A stretch of DNA of 64,000 bases, from NCBI GenBank assembly GCA_033344815.1, contig JAWPMR010000001.1, positions 2,404,136 to 2,468,135 on the forward strand. Direction: 5' to 3'. The position numbers were made by a program, and so were the translations under genes. This stretch comes from Paracoccaceae bacterium. Lineage in GTDB: Bacteria; Pseudomonadota; Alphaproteobacteria; Rhodobacterales; Rhodobacteraceae. The notes under the pieces were generated by a model. The model had not been told where the DNA came from and made no database searches. It saw only the letters and a list, made by a program, of their open reading frames with translations. Shown here piece after piece: positions 8,369-16,386 of this stretch (positions within the stretch are counted from its first letter, which is position 1; each line of letters starts with the position of its first letter).

Positions 8369-9643
8369 TTAGGAAATTTCTTCCATTGTGCCACCGGTTG
8401 GAATGTTGGGATGGTCGGAGTTGCCGACGATCACCAGATCATACCCACCACCGTCTTTGAGGCGCCACTGACCACCAACGAGCGGCGTCTTGGCAACGTT
8501 TGCCGCAGCAAACGGCGGCAGACCCGCACCATCAAAGGCGATGCGTCCGACCATTGACGAAAGCTGTGTAGCGGCAATAGCAGAGGTAACTTCATCAGGA
8601 TCGCGGCTGTCTTCGACACGGCCCATGACATCAGCGGCCATCTCAAACAGCGCATGCACAAAACCAATCGGCTGGGTCCACTGCTTGCCAGTCGCGGACG
8701 TATATCCAGCCGCCAGATCAGCCGCAGACGCGCCCGTGAGCGAGGATGCAAACGGGTGCGTCGGGGACCACCAGACCTCGGAGCTGAGGTTGTGACCTTG
8801 ATCGCCCAGTGCTTCGACAGCCTGAGGGAACAAGATCGCCTTGCCGATGCTGGCGGCTTTGGGGTTGAAACCCTGCTGCTTGGTTTGGGTCCAGAAAGTC
8901 GTGAAATCCGGCGGGATCGGCACACCTGTCACGATCTCGCAATTGGCGGCTTTGAACGCATTGATCTGGGCGCTGAAATCGTCCGTCAGGTTCTGATAGC
9001 GGCCCGTATCGATGAGGCTGAACCCCTGTGCGTCGAGAACGGGCGGGAATCCGACGTTGGGGTCACCCCACGCGTTGCCATCACCATCGTTGGGGAAGAT
9101 GGCACCAACTGATTTATTAGTATCAAGTTGGTTCCACATGGACGTAAAGGTCGAGATCACGTCCTCCAAGCCCCAGAAAAAGTGGAAGCTGAAATCAAAC
9201 GGACGCCAGCTGCCAGGGTCGCCAGGATTGCCTTGCTGGCCAATGAAGTATGGCTGCCATGGGGCGACGGTCGAAATTACGGGGATTTCTTCGGACTCGC
9301 ACGTCGTTGCGACGGGGTTCGTTGTTTCAGGTGTTGAGGCGACAAGCATCATGTCGATTTCGTCGTCAATGATCAGTTCTTTGGCGACCTCGGCGGCACG
9401 GTTCGGATTGGATTGGCTGTCTTTGACGATAACCTCGAAGTTAGCCCCCGCTTCGGATTTCAGGAACCCGTCGATGATAAACTGGTCAGGGTCCGAGAAT
9501 GCGGCCAAGGGGCCCGATTGCGGGCTAACATAGCCCAGCCGGATTTTCGCGCCTTGTGCCAGAGCTGGTGCGCCAAGACCGCCCGCGGCCAATGTCAGGC
9601 CTGTGGCGGCGGATGATTTCAGTAGTTTGCGTCGTGTAAGCAT
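8369..9643 (-). CDS. ABC transporter substrate-binding protein, Tat-exported, Peripla_BP_6 type
   Basis: A 424-aa periplasmic binding protein. The N-terminus has a twin-arginine signal (TRRKLLKSSAATGL) ending near ALAQ, which suggests export in folded form. The mature part is a type I periplasmic-binding fold beginning IRLGYVSPQSGPLAAF, as in the LivJ group. It captures the imported substrate and docks on the permease pair encoded just downstream. The surrounding catabolic genes suggest an aromatic ligand. At over 420 aa it is somewhat longer than LivJ (about 345 mature), as are aromatic-acid-binding relatives. Confidence 0.9.
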   Translation of the reverse strand: MLTRRKLLKSSAATGLTLAAGGLGAPALAQGAKIRLGYVSPQSGPLAAFSDPDQFIIDGFLKSEAGANFEVIVKDSQSNPNRAAEVAKELIIDDEIDMMLVASTPETTNPVATTCESEEIPVISTVAPWQPYFIGQQGNPGDPGSWRPFDFSFHFFWGLEDVISTFTSMWNQLDTNKSVGAIFPNDGDGNAWGDPNVGFPPVLDAQGFSLIDTGRYQNLTDDFSAQINAFKAANCEIVTGVPIPPDFTTFWTQTKQQGFNPKAASIGKAILFPQAVEALGDQGHNLSSEVWWSPTHPFASSLTGASAADLAAGYTSATGKQWTQPIGFVHALFEMAADVMGRVEDSRDPDEVTSAIAATQLSSMVGRIAFDGAGLPPFAAANVAKTPLVGGQWRLKDGGGYDLVIVGNSDHPNIPTGGTMEEIS

Positions 9644-9668
9644 GATGTCCTCCCAAACGTCGTTCGCT

Positions 9669-10733
9669 TTAAGTGATTGGTGTTTGCCCAGCCCAAGCAG
9701 CTTGCAGAAGCGCGCGAATATCGGTGCGCGTTACGGGCCGTGGATTGGGGTAAGGTTTTGTTGTTGCAAGGTCTGCGGCGCGGTCGAGGTCCTGCTGGGA
9801 TAGGCCAAGGTCACGCAAAGACGTTGGCGCATTCATCCGCTTCGCGAACTCATAAAGAGATGTTCCCGCATTCTCACCACCCAGCAGATCGCAGATCGGT
9901 TGAAGCTCGGCAGCGGCAGCGCGCGCATTGTAGGCAATTGCGTGCGGTAGAATGATCGCGTGCGTCTCTGCATGTGGCAAATTAAACGACCCTCCCAAAG
10001 TGTGGCAAAGCTTGTGATGCAAGGCCATACCGACCTGTCCCAAAACAGTACCGCAGGCCCACGCCCCGCGCTGTGTGGCCTCGCGCGCATCCAGATTATT
10101 GGGGTTCGCAAGCACCGCAGGTAGGCCATCCGCGAAAGCACGAAGACCGGTGATCGCAAGCTCGGTCGTTTCGGTGGTGCGATCGGTTGCATAAAGCGCC
10201 TCGGCAGCGTGTGCCATCGCATTCAACGCGGAGGTCACCGTCATTGCGACGGGCAAAGTTCTAACTAATTCGGCATCATAAAGGATCACTTCGGGCAAAA
10301 CCCGCGGATCGCTCAGCGTGGTTTTGATGCCGTCTTCGGTCTGGCCGAGGATCGGAGTTGCTTCGCTGCCTGCATAGGTCGTTGGTATGGTGATTTGTGG
10401 TAGATCGTTGCGATAGGCAATCGCCTTACCAAGACCCGTGGTTGATCCGCCACCAATCGCGATCAGGCAGTCAGCACCGACTTCTGAGATATGCTCCATT
10501 GCTGCATTCGTCACATCAACGGGCGTATGCATCGCGGCTTTGCAAAACACCCCAACAGCCGACGGCCCCAAAAGTTCTGCGATTTCCAAGGCTGCATCAC
10601 ACTGCTGTGGTGTGGCTAGGACTAAGGCTTTCGTGGCACCAAGACGGCCGGTTTCCGCTGCAATCGTTGCGCGGACACCAGCGCCAAAAACAACACGAAC
10701 GTCAGGTTCTGTAGCTTGAGCTGGCTGGGCCAA
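9669..10733 (-). CDS. Maleylacetate reductase (iron-containing alcohol dehydrogenase family)
   Basis: A 354-aa protein with the NAD(P)-binding GGGSTTGLGKAIA (about 95-107), TTYAGSEATPILG, and histidine motifs AMAHAAEALYA and HHKLCHTLGG followed by LPHAETHAIILPHA, all typical of maleylacetate reductases. It reduces maleylacetate to 3-oxoadipate with NADH. As first gene of the catabolic operon it supplies the step after ring cleavage by the dioxygenase at 2298-3179. The next gene, the binding protein, starts 25 bp downstream, and the divergent LysR gene lies 92 bp upstream. Confidence 0.93.
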   Translation of the reverse strand: MAQPAQATEPDVRVVFGAGVRATIAAETGRLGATKALVLATPQQCDAALEIAELLGPSAVGVFCKAAMHTPVDVTNAAMEHISEVGADCLIAIGGGSTTGLGKAIAYRNDLPQITIPTTYAGSEATPILGQTEDGIKTTLSDPRVLPEVILYDAELVRTLPVAMTVTSALNAMAHAAEALYATDRTTETTELAITGLRAFADGLPAVLANPNNLDAREATQRGAWACGTVLGQVGMALHHKLCHTLGGSFNLPHAETHAIILPHAIAYNARAAAAELQPICDLLGGENAGTSLYEFAKRMNAPTSLRDLGLSQQDLDRAADLATTKPYPNPRPVTRTDIRALLQAAWAGQTPIT

Positions 10734-10786
10734 TGTGCGTCCTCCCCGATTTGACTTAAGAGGACACTAGACCATCAAGATTGACG

Positions 10787-10813
10787 TATTGATCCAATTA
10801 ATGACAATCAATA
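10787..10813. promoter_or_regulatory. Putative LysR-type binding site between divergent genes
   Basis: TATTGAT (10787-10793) and ATCAATA (10807-10813) are exact 7-bp inverted arms separated by 13 bp. They contain the T-N11-A arrangement bound by LysR-type regulators. The site sits in the 92-bp spacer, 12 bp before the ATG of the LysR gene, as expected for autorepression and inducer-dependent activation of the catabolic operon. Function is inferred from position and symmetry. Confidence 0.6.
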
Positions 10814-10825
10814 TAACTCAATGGT

Positions 10826-11776
10826 ATGAAAATTGACCCAAATCACCTCCATATGCTTGCAGCGATCATTGATTCCGGCGGATTGGGAGAGGGCGCGAGC
10901 GCTTTAAACAAATCACAACCCAGTCTCTCGCGCACAGTTGCAATGCTAGAACAGCGTCTTGGCTCGCGTTTGTTCGAAAAAGGAAAGCGCCCGCTGCGTG
11001 CAACTGAGTTGTGTCATTCACTCGCAGAGCAAGGGCGGGTGATCGGTGCTGCAAGTATCGCAGCTCAACACGCAGCTGAACTGCATTCGGGTGGCAAAGC
11101 GGGGACAGCGCGGATCGCCGGTACGCCGATTTTTATTGATGGCGTGGTGTCAAATATGATCGCCAGCTTTCAGACAGCCTTTCCAGACGTCGCCATTCAT
11201 CAAACATATGGGTATCTTGATGAATTGACCGAGCAGCTGAATGTAGGGAACATTGATCTCGCCATATGCCCTGTTCGCCCGGACAGCGTACCAGCAAGTT
11301 TGTCGTTCCAGCCGATACTGCGCGGCCGCAATGTCATCGCGTGTGCGCCATCTCATCCACTCGCCCGAAAGTCAGCTTTTAAACTATCTGATATTGCACC
11401 TTACCCTTGGATCGCACCCCCCGCCGGTAGTCCGCTTTATGCCGATCTGAAAAATGCGTTGGGGAGTATCGGTATCAAAGATTTTCGAGTGAGTTTTACT
11501 GGGGGATCGCTGACCTCGATTATCAGTGTCATGGCAGGATCGGAATCCTTGACGGTATTGCCTTACTCTGTCGTTTTCATGCAGGCTCACACAAAGACGA
11601 TCACAGCGCTGCCAGTGAAGCTTGAGCATCCAACCCGAGAACTAGGGTTCTTGTGGCGCAATGATCGTGTGGCGCGTCCGGCGGTAAAGAGGTTCCAAAA
11701 GTTTCTCGAGACAGAGTTTTCGAGTCTGGCTCAAAGGATCGATGAGAAGGGTCGCGATTTAGTCTGGCGCGAATAA
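10826..11776 (+). CDS. LysR-type transcriptional regulator of the phenolic catabolic operon
   Basis: A 316-aa protein with an N-terminal winged helix-turn-helix (LHMLAAIIDSGGLGEGASAL...SQPSLSRTVAMLEQRLGSRLFE, about residues 8-55) and a C-terminal periplasmic-binding-like effector domain starting near 90. It is transcribed away from the nine-gene operon, the classic arrangement for a LysR activator of an aromatic pathway. The likely inducer is the phenolic substrate or a ring-cleavage intermediate (inference). The ATG at 10826 follows closely on the symmetrical site at 10787-10813. Confidence 0.93.
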   Translation: MKIDPNHLHMLAAIIDSGGLGEGASALNKSQPSLSRTVAMLEQRLGSRLFEKGKRPLRATELCHSLAEQGRVIGAASIAAQHAAELHSGGKAGTARIAGTPIFIDGVVSNMIASFQTAFPDVAIHQTYGYLDELTEQLNVGNIDLAICPVRPDSVPASLSFQPILRGRNVIACAPSHPLARKSAFKLSDIAPYPWIAPPAGSPLYADLKNALGSIGIKDFRVSFTGGSLTSIISVMAGSESLTVLPYSVVFMQAHTKTITALPVKLEHPTRELGFLWRNDRVARPAVKRFQKFLETEFSSLAQRIDEKGRDLVWRE

Positions 11777-12083
11777 GTGTATCTTAGTATTTTGCCGCTG
11801 ACCGATTGATAACAAAACAACAGATATGGTCTTCAAACGAAGTGTGCTCTGCGTCGTTGGATTACGTTCGCTTTCAGGAAGATGCACTGCCGAAAGCTAT
11901 TACCATGCTGAAGTTCGGAGTGAGCTAGGGACCGCTAGAGAAAAGCCACCATTCTCGAATACGGACTTTAGCTGCGATTTAGCAATTGAGCGGTATGGGC
12001 TCGCAGCAGCCAATAGATCTGTCGCAGTATCTTACCGGATTTGCCCAAATCGTGTTGTCACGGACGGCCCTTAGAGGATGAGG
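11777..12083. other. Non-coding spacer left of the insertion sequence
   Basis: An 82-codon frame at 11826-12074 has no recognisable product and atypical composition. The text from about 11905 to 12050 looks like the degenerate repeat-like non-coding DNA found elsewhere in this window. No terminator with a T-run was found after the LysR gene. Confidence 0.4.
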
Positions 12084-12159
12084 TGGGTGGCCCCTGCTCC
12101 ACCGGCATCGAATGTGCCAAAGTGCAGTTATCAACGACTGCTAGGAAAGGAGCCACCCA

Positions 12160-13179
12160 ATGACAGTAAAGACCGTCGGCCTCGATTTGGCCAAGGACGT
12201 TTTTCAAGTGCACGGCATTTCTGAGAACGGCCGGGTTATTTTCAACAAGCCGATCAAGCGCGCGAAGCTACTGGCCTTTTTTGAGACGCTTCCGCCCTGC
12301 GTCGTAGGCATGGAAGCCTGCGGTTCATCCCATCATTGGGGCCGTCAGCTGCGCACGCTCGGCCATGATGTGAAGCTCATGCCCGCTGGTTACGTCAAAC
12401 CGTATGTGAAGCGGGGCAAGAACGACGCGGTTGATGCGGAAGCAATATGCGAGGCAGTTCGACGCCCAACCATGCGCTTCGTCGAGATCAAGACGGAGGA
12501 CCAGCAAGCTATCCTCTCGATCCATCGCACGCGCGACCTGGCCGTCCGGCAGCGCACCCAGCTGGCCAATATGATCCGCAGCCTGCTGCGCGAGTTCGGC
12601 CATATTCTGCCCATTGGGATCGAAGCGGTGACGGCTTTTGCGAAGCGTCACTTGGCAGGGGATCACCCGGACATGCCGGAGATCGCGACCGGCATGCTCG
12701 GCATTCAGTGCTATCAGTTCATCGGCCTGAACGAGCGCATCGACGGATACTCCAAGATGATCGAGCAACATGCCTTGCTGAACGCAGATGCGCGCAGGTT
12801 GATGCGCATGCCGGGGATCGGGCCGATCACGGCCTCAGCGATTGTCGCCACTATCGGCGATGCGCATCAGTTCCGAACAGGAAGAGATCTGGCCGCCTGG
12901 CTGGGCCTCACCCCGCTCAACAAGTCGAGCGGCGGCAAGGAGAAACTGGGCAAGATCACCAAGCAGGGGGATCGCTACATTCGAAAGCTGTTGGTTGTGG
13001 GTATGACATCGCGCGCGGTCATGGCAAAACGGTCGCCAGAGAAAGTCGATCTCTGGACAGCCAAGATTATTGCCGACAAACCGTTTCGGCTGGCAACAGT
13101 CGCGATGGCAAACAAGGCAGCGCGTTCCATCTGGGCGATGCTGACAAAGAAACAAGAATACCGGCAGTCAGCGTTCTGA
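12160..13179 (+). CDS. IS110-family transposase (DEDD/serine recombinase)
   Basis: A 339-aa transposase. The N-terminal RuvC-like DEDD domain begins VGLDLAKDVFQVHG and includes VVGMEACGSSHHW and GKNDAVDAEAI. The C-terminal Transposase_20 domain carries RLMRMPGIGPITASAI and the conserved serine region TPLNKSSGGKEKLGKI. Members excise and insert the element by recombination guided by an element-encoded structured RNA. Length is normal and no frameshift is seen, so it may be active. The start codon is directly preceded by AGGAGCCACCCA, the same 12 bases found at the right-end repeat. Confidence 0.95.
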   Translation: MTVKTVGLDLAKDVFQVHGISENGRVIFNKPIKRAKLLAFFETLPPCVVGMEACGSSHHWGRQLRTLGHDVKLMPAGYVKPYVKRGKNDAVDAEAICEAVRRPTMRFVEIKTEDQQAILSIHRTRDLAVRQRTQLANMIRSLLREFGHILPIGIEAVTAFAKRHLAGDHPDMPEIATGMLGIQCYQFIGLNERIDGYSKMIEQHALLNADARRLMRMPGIGPITASAIVATIGDAHQFRTGRDLAAWLGLTPLNKSSGGKEKLGKITKQGDRYIRKLLVVGMTSRAVMAKRSPEKVDLWTAKIIADKPFRLATVAMANKAARSIWAMLTKKQEYRQSAF

Positions 13180-13452
13180 CCGCGCAGACTGCCCACGAGA
13201 TGCAAGACGTTGAAGTGATGATGCGGAAGTAACTCAACCAAGAGCAAGGACACTCCGGGAATGTCTTCGGCCCTCTGAGGTCGATAAGCCGATTGGAACC
13301 TCGCTCGCGGAATTCATCCACTGCCCGGCAGGGCATTGCGCAGCAATGCACGAGAGGGAGGGCCAGTGGAGGCAATGCCAAAACATAAACAGGCCGGACA
13401 GACGACAGTACTGACGAAACGACCGCGCAAATAGCTAAAAAACTCTTGCAAT
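13180..13452 (+). ncRNA. Candidate bridge RNA region of the IS1111-like element
   Basis: This is the long non-coding 3' portion of the element, where IS1111-group members encode the bridge RNA that pairs with target and donor DNA. A structured core is visible: TCCACTG (13317-13323) pairs with CAGTGGA (13364-13370), enclosing a GCATTGC/GCAATGC hairpin (13333-13349). No protein family is encoded here. The RNA itself is inferred from family knowledge; its ends and guide loops were not determined. Confidence 0.5.
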
Positions 13453-13491
13453 GCAGGAGCCACCCACAGAAGACATTCAATCCAGCGCTCC

Positions 13492-13532
13492 ATGCTGCAG
13501 TCGCAGCCCGCTTTGCAGACATTCGCCGCAGG
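13492..13532. repeat. Dispersed intergenic repeat, copy 1
   Basis: Begins ATGCTGCAGTCGCAGCCCGC and continues TTTGCAGACATTCGCCGCAG. A close copy is at 16199-16238 and a weaker one at 19285-19320. All lie in spacers of the accessory region, outside coding sequence. Confidence 0.55.
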
Positions 13533-13676
13533 CGCAAAATCTCAAGGCCGGAGAACTCACAGATCGCAGGACAAAACAGACCTTCTGCGGAACGATGCCG
13601 CCGTCCGTTTTCCTACATTCCCGATACGCTTAAACGAAGAGCGGGCAGCTCTGAACTTCCGCCTGTCGAGGTCGAT

Positions 13677-14876
13677 TTATCTCCCCTGACACAACAGAGC
13701 GAATGAAGTGTGCCCGCATTGTCCACCTGAAAACGAAGATACAACACGAATTGCCCACAGCTCTAGGTTGCGGGCTCGACACTGCGCCTGCCCATACCCT
13801 CGATAGTCCGGCGTACCCCAATTCGTCCCACAAGGTGCATGAATGTCGTGAACAATGCCGCCAGGATTGTCTCCGTTATAGACTGTAAAGAGTTGTGCGT
13901 TATGGCGCCGCGCGAGAACAACTTTGTCTTGTTCAAGTTGAGACACTCTCTGACTAAGATCGCCAACTTGCTTACGCTCATCACTAAGCGAGTCTTGTAA
14001 CTGGACGGCTTTCTTCTGAGAGACCGCAAGCTCAGAGCTCAAAGCCTCAAATTCTCTCAAGCGCGCGTCTTCCGCTTTCGATGGCGAAACAATTGTGAAA
14101 GAGCCTAGACTGGTTTGAACAGTGGTCGTCGTGTTGACGTCAGTCTGGCGTGCGCACGACACCGCTATAGGGGTTGAAGTTGCCTTGATTGGTTGTTCGG
14201 GGCTCAGCCCTTCCGGTATGGGTTGTGACGCAATCTTACAGGAAACACCTGCGGTTTCGGGTAAATGAGATATGCCCTGAATATCGAAGGACAAGTTGGT
14301 CTGAGTACCCCCGACCCTTCTATGGATTTGCGCTTCGACAATTTGATCTGCGCCAACGCCAACAAGATTGTATTCGAGATAGGCTAGGCTGGCAGATGTT
14401 CGTTGTACGCAAGCTTCGAAGGCTTGCAGCGCAAATCGCCCATTCCGTTCTTGGTAGTTTGAACCTAAAGATCGCGACAAATCAGCAGTGGATTGACTGC
14501 AAAACCGAGTCCGTTGGACGGAATAGCTTCCTTCGCTAGACTGCTTGGTATCCACCAACGAGTTATCAAAAATATCAAACAGCTCAAGTCCCCAACCGCC
14601 TGACCTTAGCTTCTCAGTGACCTGGCCCTTACTATCGAAAGTTCGATTGCAGATGTCGGATTTCATGCCAGCGATGATTCGCTCGCTAAGTTCCATGCTT
14701 CGTGTGTTGATGACTTTCTCTGATAGGACCTGTCCACAATCAATAACCTGAGATTGAGCAATGCCGGGAAAGATCGCCAACCCGATAATTACGTTTGCAA
14801 AAACATTCAATTTCAAAGCCTCCGATACAATATTTTGAGATTTCAACACAAAAAAATACCGAATTGGCAATTTCAT
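13677..14876 (-). CDS. Exported protein of unknown function with coiled coil and Cys-rich tail
   Basis: A 399-aa protein, family not recognised. A hydrophobic segment NVFANVIIGLAIFPGIAQSQ looks like a signal peptide, pointing to the periplasm or outside. Residues about 275-330 (AVSQKKAVQLQDSLSDERK and following) form a heptad-like coiled coil. The last 50 residues hold four cysteines (APCGTNWG, AQCRARN, GQCGHTS, LLCQGR), suggesting a small disulfide-bonded domain. The annotated ATG has no Shine-Dalgarno and sits behind a 9-bp hairpin. A TTG at 14808-14810, preceded by GGAGG at good spacing, would give a better signal peptide and may be the true start. It lies 72 bp downstream of the LuxR-type gene in the same orientation. 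Confidence 0.7.
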   Translation of the reverse strand: MKLPIRYFFVLKSQNIVSEALKLNVFANVIIGLAIFPGIAQSQVIDCGQVLSEKVINTRSMELSERIIAGMKSDICNRTFDSKGQVTEKLRSGGWGLELFDIFDNSLVDTKQSSEGSYSVQRTRFCSQSTADLSRSLGSNYQERNGRFALQAFEACVQRTSASLAYLEYNLVGVGADQIVEAQIHRRVGGTQTNLSFDIQGISHLPETAGVSCKIASQPIPEGLSPEQPIKATSTPIAVSCARQTDVNTTTTVQTSLGSFTIVSPSKAEDARLREFEALSSELAVSQKKAVQLQDSLSDERKQVGDLSQRVSQLEQDKVVLARRHNAQLFTVYNGDNPGGIVHDIHAPCGTNWGTPDYRGYGQAQCRARNLELWAIRVVSSFSGGQCGHTSFALLCQGR

Positions 14877-14898
14877 TCATGAGCCATTTGGCTCATGA
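14877..14898 (-). other. Hairpin immediately upstream of the 13677-14876 start
   Basis: TCATGAGCC (14877-14885) and GGCTCATGA (14890-14898) are exact complements with an ATTT loop. The structure occupies the ribosome-binding region of the ATG at 14876 and has no T-run. It could block that start or act as an attenuator between the LuxR-type gene and this one. Confidence 0.5.
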
Positions 14899-14948
14899 CA
14901 CGCAAATTTTTGTATCTTTTATGCCCAGTAGGGTTATCTTGATCGATC

Positions 14949-16097
14949 TCAAGCTACTGGAGGCAGCACGCGGAGGATCAGCCGCAAGAGCTCTATTCGA
15001 CTGCTAACCCTTGCCTTTGAGAGTACCATGGATACTTGGTTTTTTGCGGTCGCACGACTTGTACCTCGCCGTTCGGCTATTTCTGCAATGCTTGCGCCGT
15101 CGGCAATCCATCGACAGACATCAGATTCTGCTTGGGTCAAACCGTAGAGCTCTGTGAATCGATCCAATCGAAGGTATGGAATTCGTTCGGGATCAATGAT
15201 CGTGACAAGTGCGCCGTCTAGCCCCCTTTCCAACTCAGCTTTACTGTCACTGATAGGACCGATATCCAACAGAAGCGGTGTTAGGCCTGACGGGCGCACA
15301 ACTGAAACCAAGGACTCATGTCGATTAGCCTGACCCTGAGCGGTAGAGCCCACGTCGTGGATGTGATTTCGAATTTTGGCGGTTACATCAGGATCAGAGG
15401 TAACAATCCTACCGCCTCCAGTTAGCACAATACCATCCTTTAGCCCCAGGATTCTCTCAGCCTCGGTATTCTTGACGATGACCTGCCCATCCGGCAGTGC
15501 AATGGCAATTCCTGCCTGCACCTGATCCAATGCGGAAAGCGTAGCCTTATATCGAGCTTTTAGAAGGGCAAAAACGCGACCAATTTCGAGAGCCTTTGTC
15601 AAATGAGGAAGCAAGGCTCTTGACCTTTCATTTGCGGAAAGGGGTACCTCGAGCTCCTGCTGATCAAAACCAATGCTCATCGCGTCAAACCAGACAGAGT
15701 CCGCGTTCAAACGAACCCCAAGTCGTCGTGCAACACCTGTTCTTCTCCTGAGAAATTCATAGTCTTTGCGGGCATCGAGGGTATCGGCTGAATACCCTGT
15801 GTCCAAATCAGGTATCGGTTGGTGAGGAGGCTGGGCCTGGAGAAAATCCCAGTCTTGGTTCTGCATCCGCGAAAGCCAAGCACCATAGTACCAACCCGCA
15901 GGTGTGCGAGAAAAATCTAGATAAACACTAGACATCATCGTTAAGTCTTTTGATCCCGCTTTCTTGCCACGTATCACCAATGCGATGGCCTTAGCTTCGA
16001 TAGCAGTTGCCGTCGCATCTAGAGCACGACGCCAGCTCCCAGGGTTGACCGCCGTGTCGTAAATTAGTTCGATTGCTTGATAGCCTTTAGCATCCAT
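14949..16097 (-). CDS. LuxR-type HTH transcriptional regulator
   Basis: A 382-aa protein. The C-terminal 60 residues form a LuxR/GerE helix-turn-helix (LTQAESDVCRWIADGASIAEIAERRGTSRATAKNQVSMVLSKARV). The roughly 300-residue N-terminal part contains a PAS-like stretch (ALDQVQAGIAIALPDGQVIVKNTEAERIL) and no acyl-homoserine-lactone domain that I recognise. Such stand-alone regulators respond to unknown small-molecule or redox cues. It precedes the exported Cys-rich protein gene in the same direction and could control it. No histidine kinase is nearby and there is no receiver domain. Confidence 0.88.
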   Translation of the reverse strand: MDAKGYQAIELIYDTAVNPGSWRRALDATATAIEAKAIALVIRGKKAGSKDLTMMSSVYLDFSRTPAGWYYGAWLSRMQNQDWDFLQAQPPHQPIPDLDTGYSADTLDARKDYEFLRRRTGVARRLGVRLNADSVWFDAMSIGFDQQELEVPLSANERSRALLPHLTKALEIGRVFALLKARYKATLSALDQVQAGIAIALPDGQVIVKNTEAERILGLKDGIVLTGGGRIVTSDPDVTAKIRNHIHDVGSTAQGQANRHESLVSVVRPSGLTPLLLDIGPISDSKAELERGLDGALVTIIDPERIPYLRLDRFTELYGLTQAESDVCRWIADGASIAEIAERRGTSRATAKNQVSMVLSKARVSSRIELLRLILRVLPPVA

Positions 16098-16198
16098 CTA
16101 CGTTCGCACTCTCTTAGGTTAAGTGGGTTGCATGACGCCACCCATCCAAAGTGGCATTTTCGGTCCGGCCCAAAGCCGACCTTGGATACACCCTCTGG

Positions 16199-16238
16199 AT
16201 GCTGCAGTCGCAGTCCGCTTAGCGACCATTCGCTTCAG
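16199..16238. repeat. Dispersed intergenic repeat, copy 2
   Basis: Begins ATGCTGCAGTCGCAGTCCGC and continues TTAGCGACCATTCGCTTCAG. It nearly matches the copy at 13492-13532 over its first 23 bases. The rest of the spacer (16098-16386) holds no gene I can support. Confidence 0.55.
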
Positions 16239-16386
16239 CTCCTTTGCTAAGCAAACCCTGATCAATTGGTTAACAGCCAGACACGAATGATAGGCTCAAA
16301 GTCAGCAGACTTGTTCCAAGTCGTGTGCAAAACTCGCAGACTAGCGCAATCCCGCTCCCGTAGTCGAGACAAAGGCCCGCGTCGCG

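Larger units (their letters stand above)
12084..13466 (+). mobile_element. IS110-family insertion sequence, IS1111-like group, apparently intact
   Basis: The element is bounded by short sub-terminal inverted repeats: TGGGTGGCCCCTGC (12084-12097) and GCAGGAGCCACCCA (13453-13466), 13 of 14 positions complementary. It contains one full-length transposase gene with a short 5' leader (about 60 bp) and a long 3' non-coding segment (about 270 bp). That layout and the sub-terminal repeats fit the IS1111 group of the IS110 family. True ends lie a few bases outside the repeats and cannot be fixed without an empty site. No target duplication is expected or seen. Confidence 0.8.

Noticed and set aside
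11826..12074. 82-codon plus-strand frame left of the IS element
   Set aside because: No family, no ribosome-binding site, and it runs through repeat-like non-coding text.
13446..13706. Overlapping short plus-strand frames right of the IS element
   Set aside because: They cross the IS end and the dispersed repeat in three different frames with no product.
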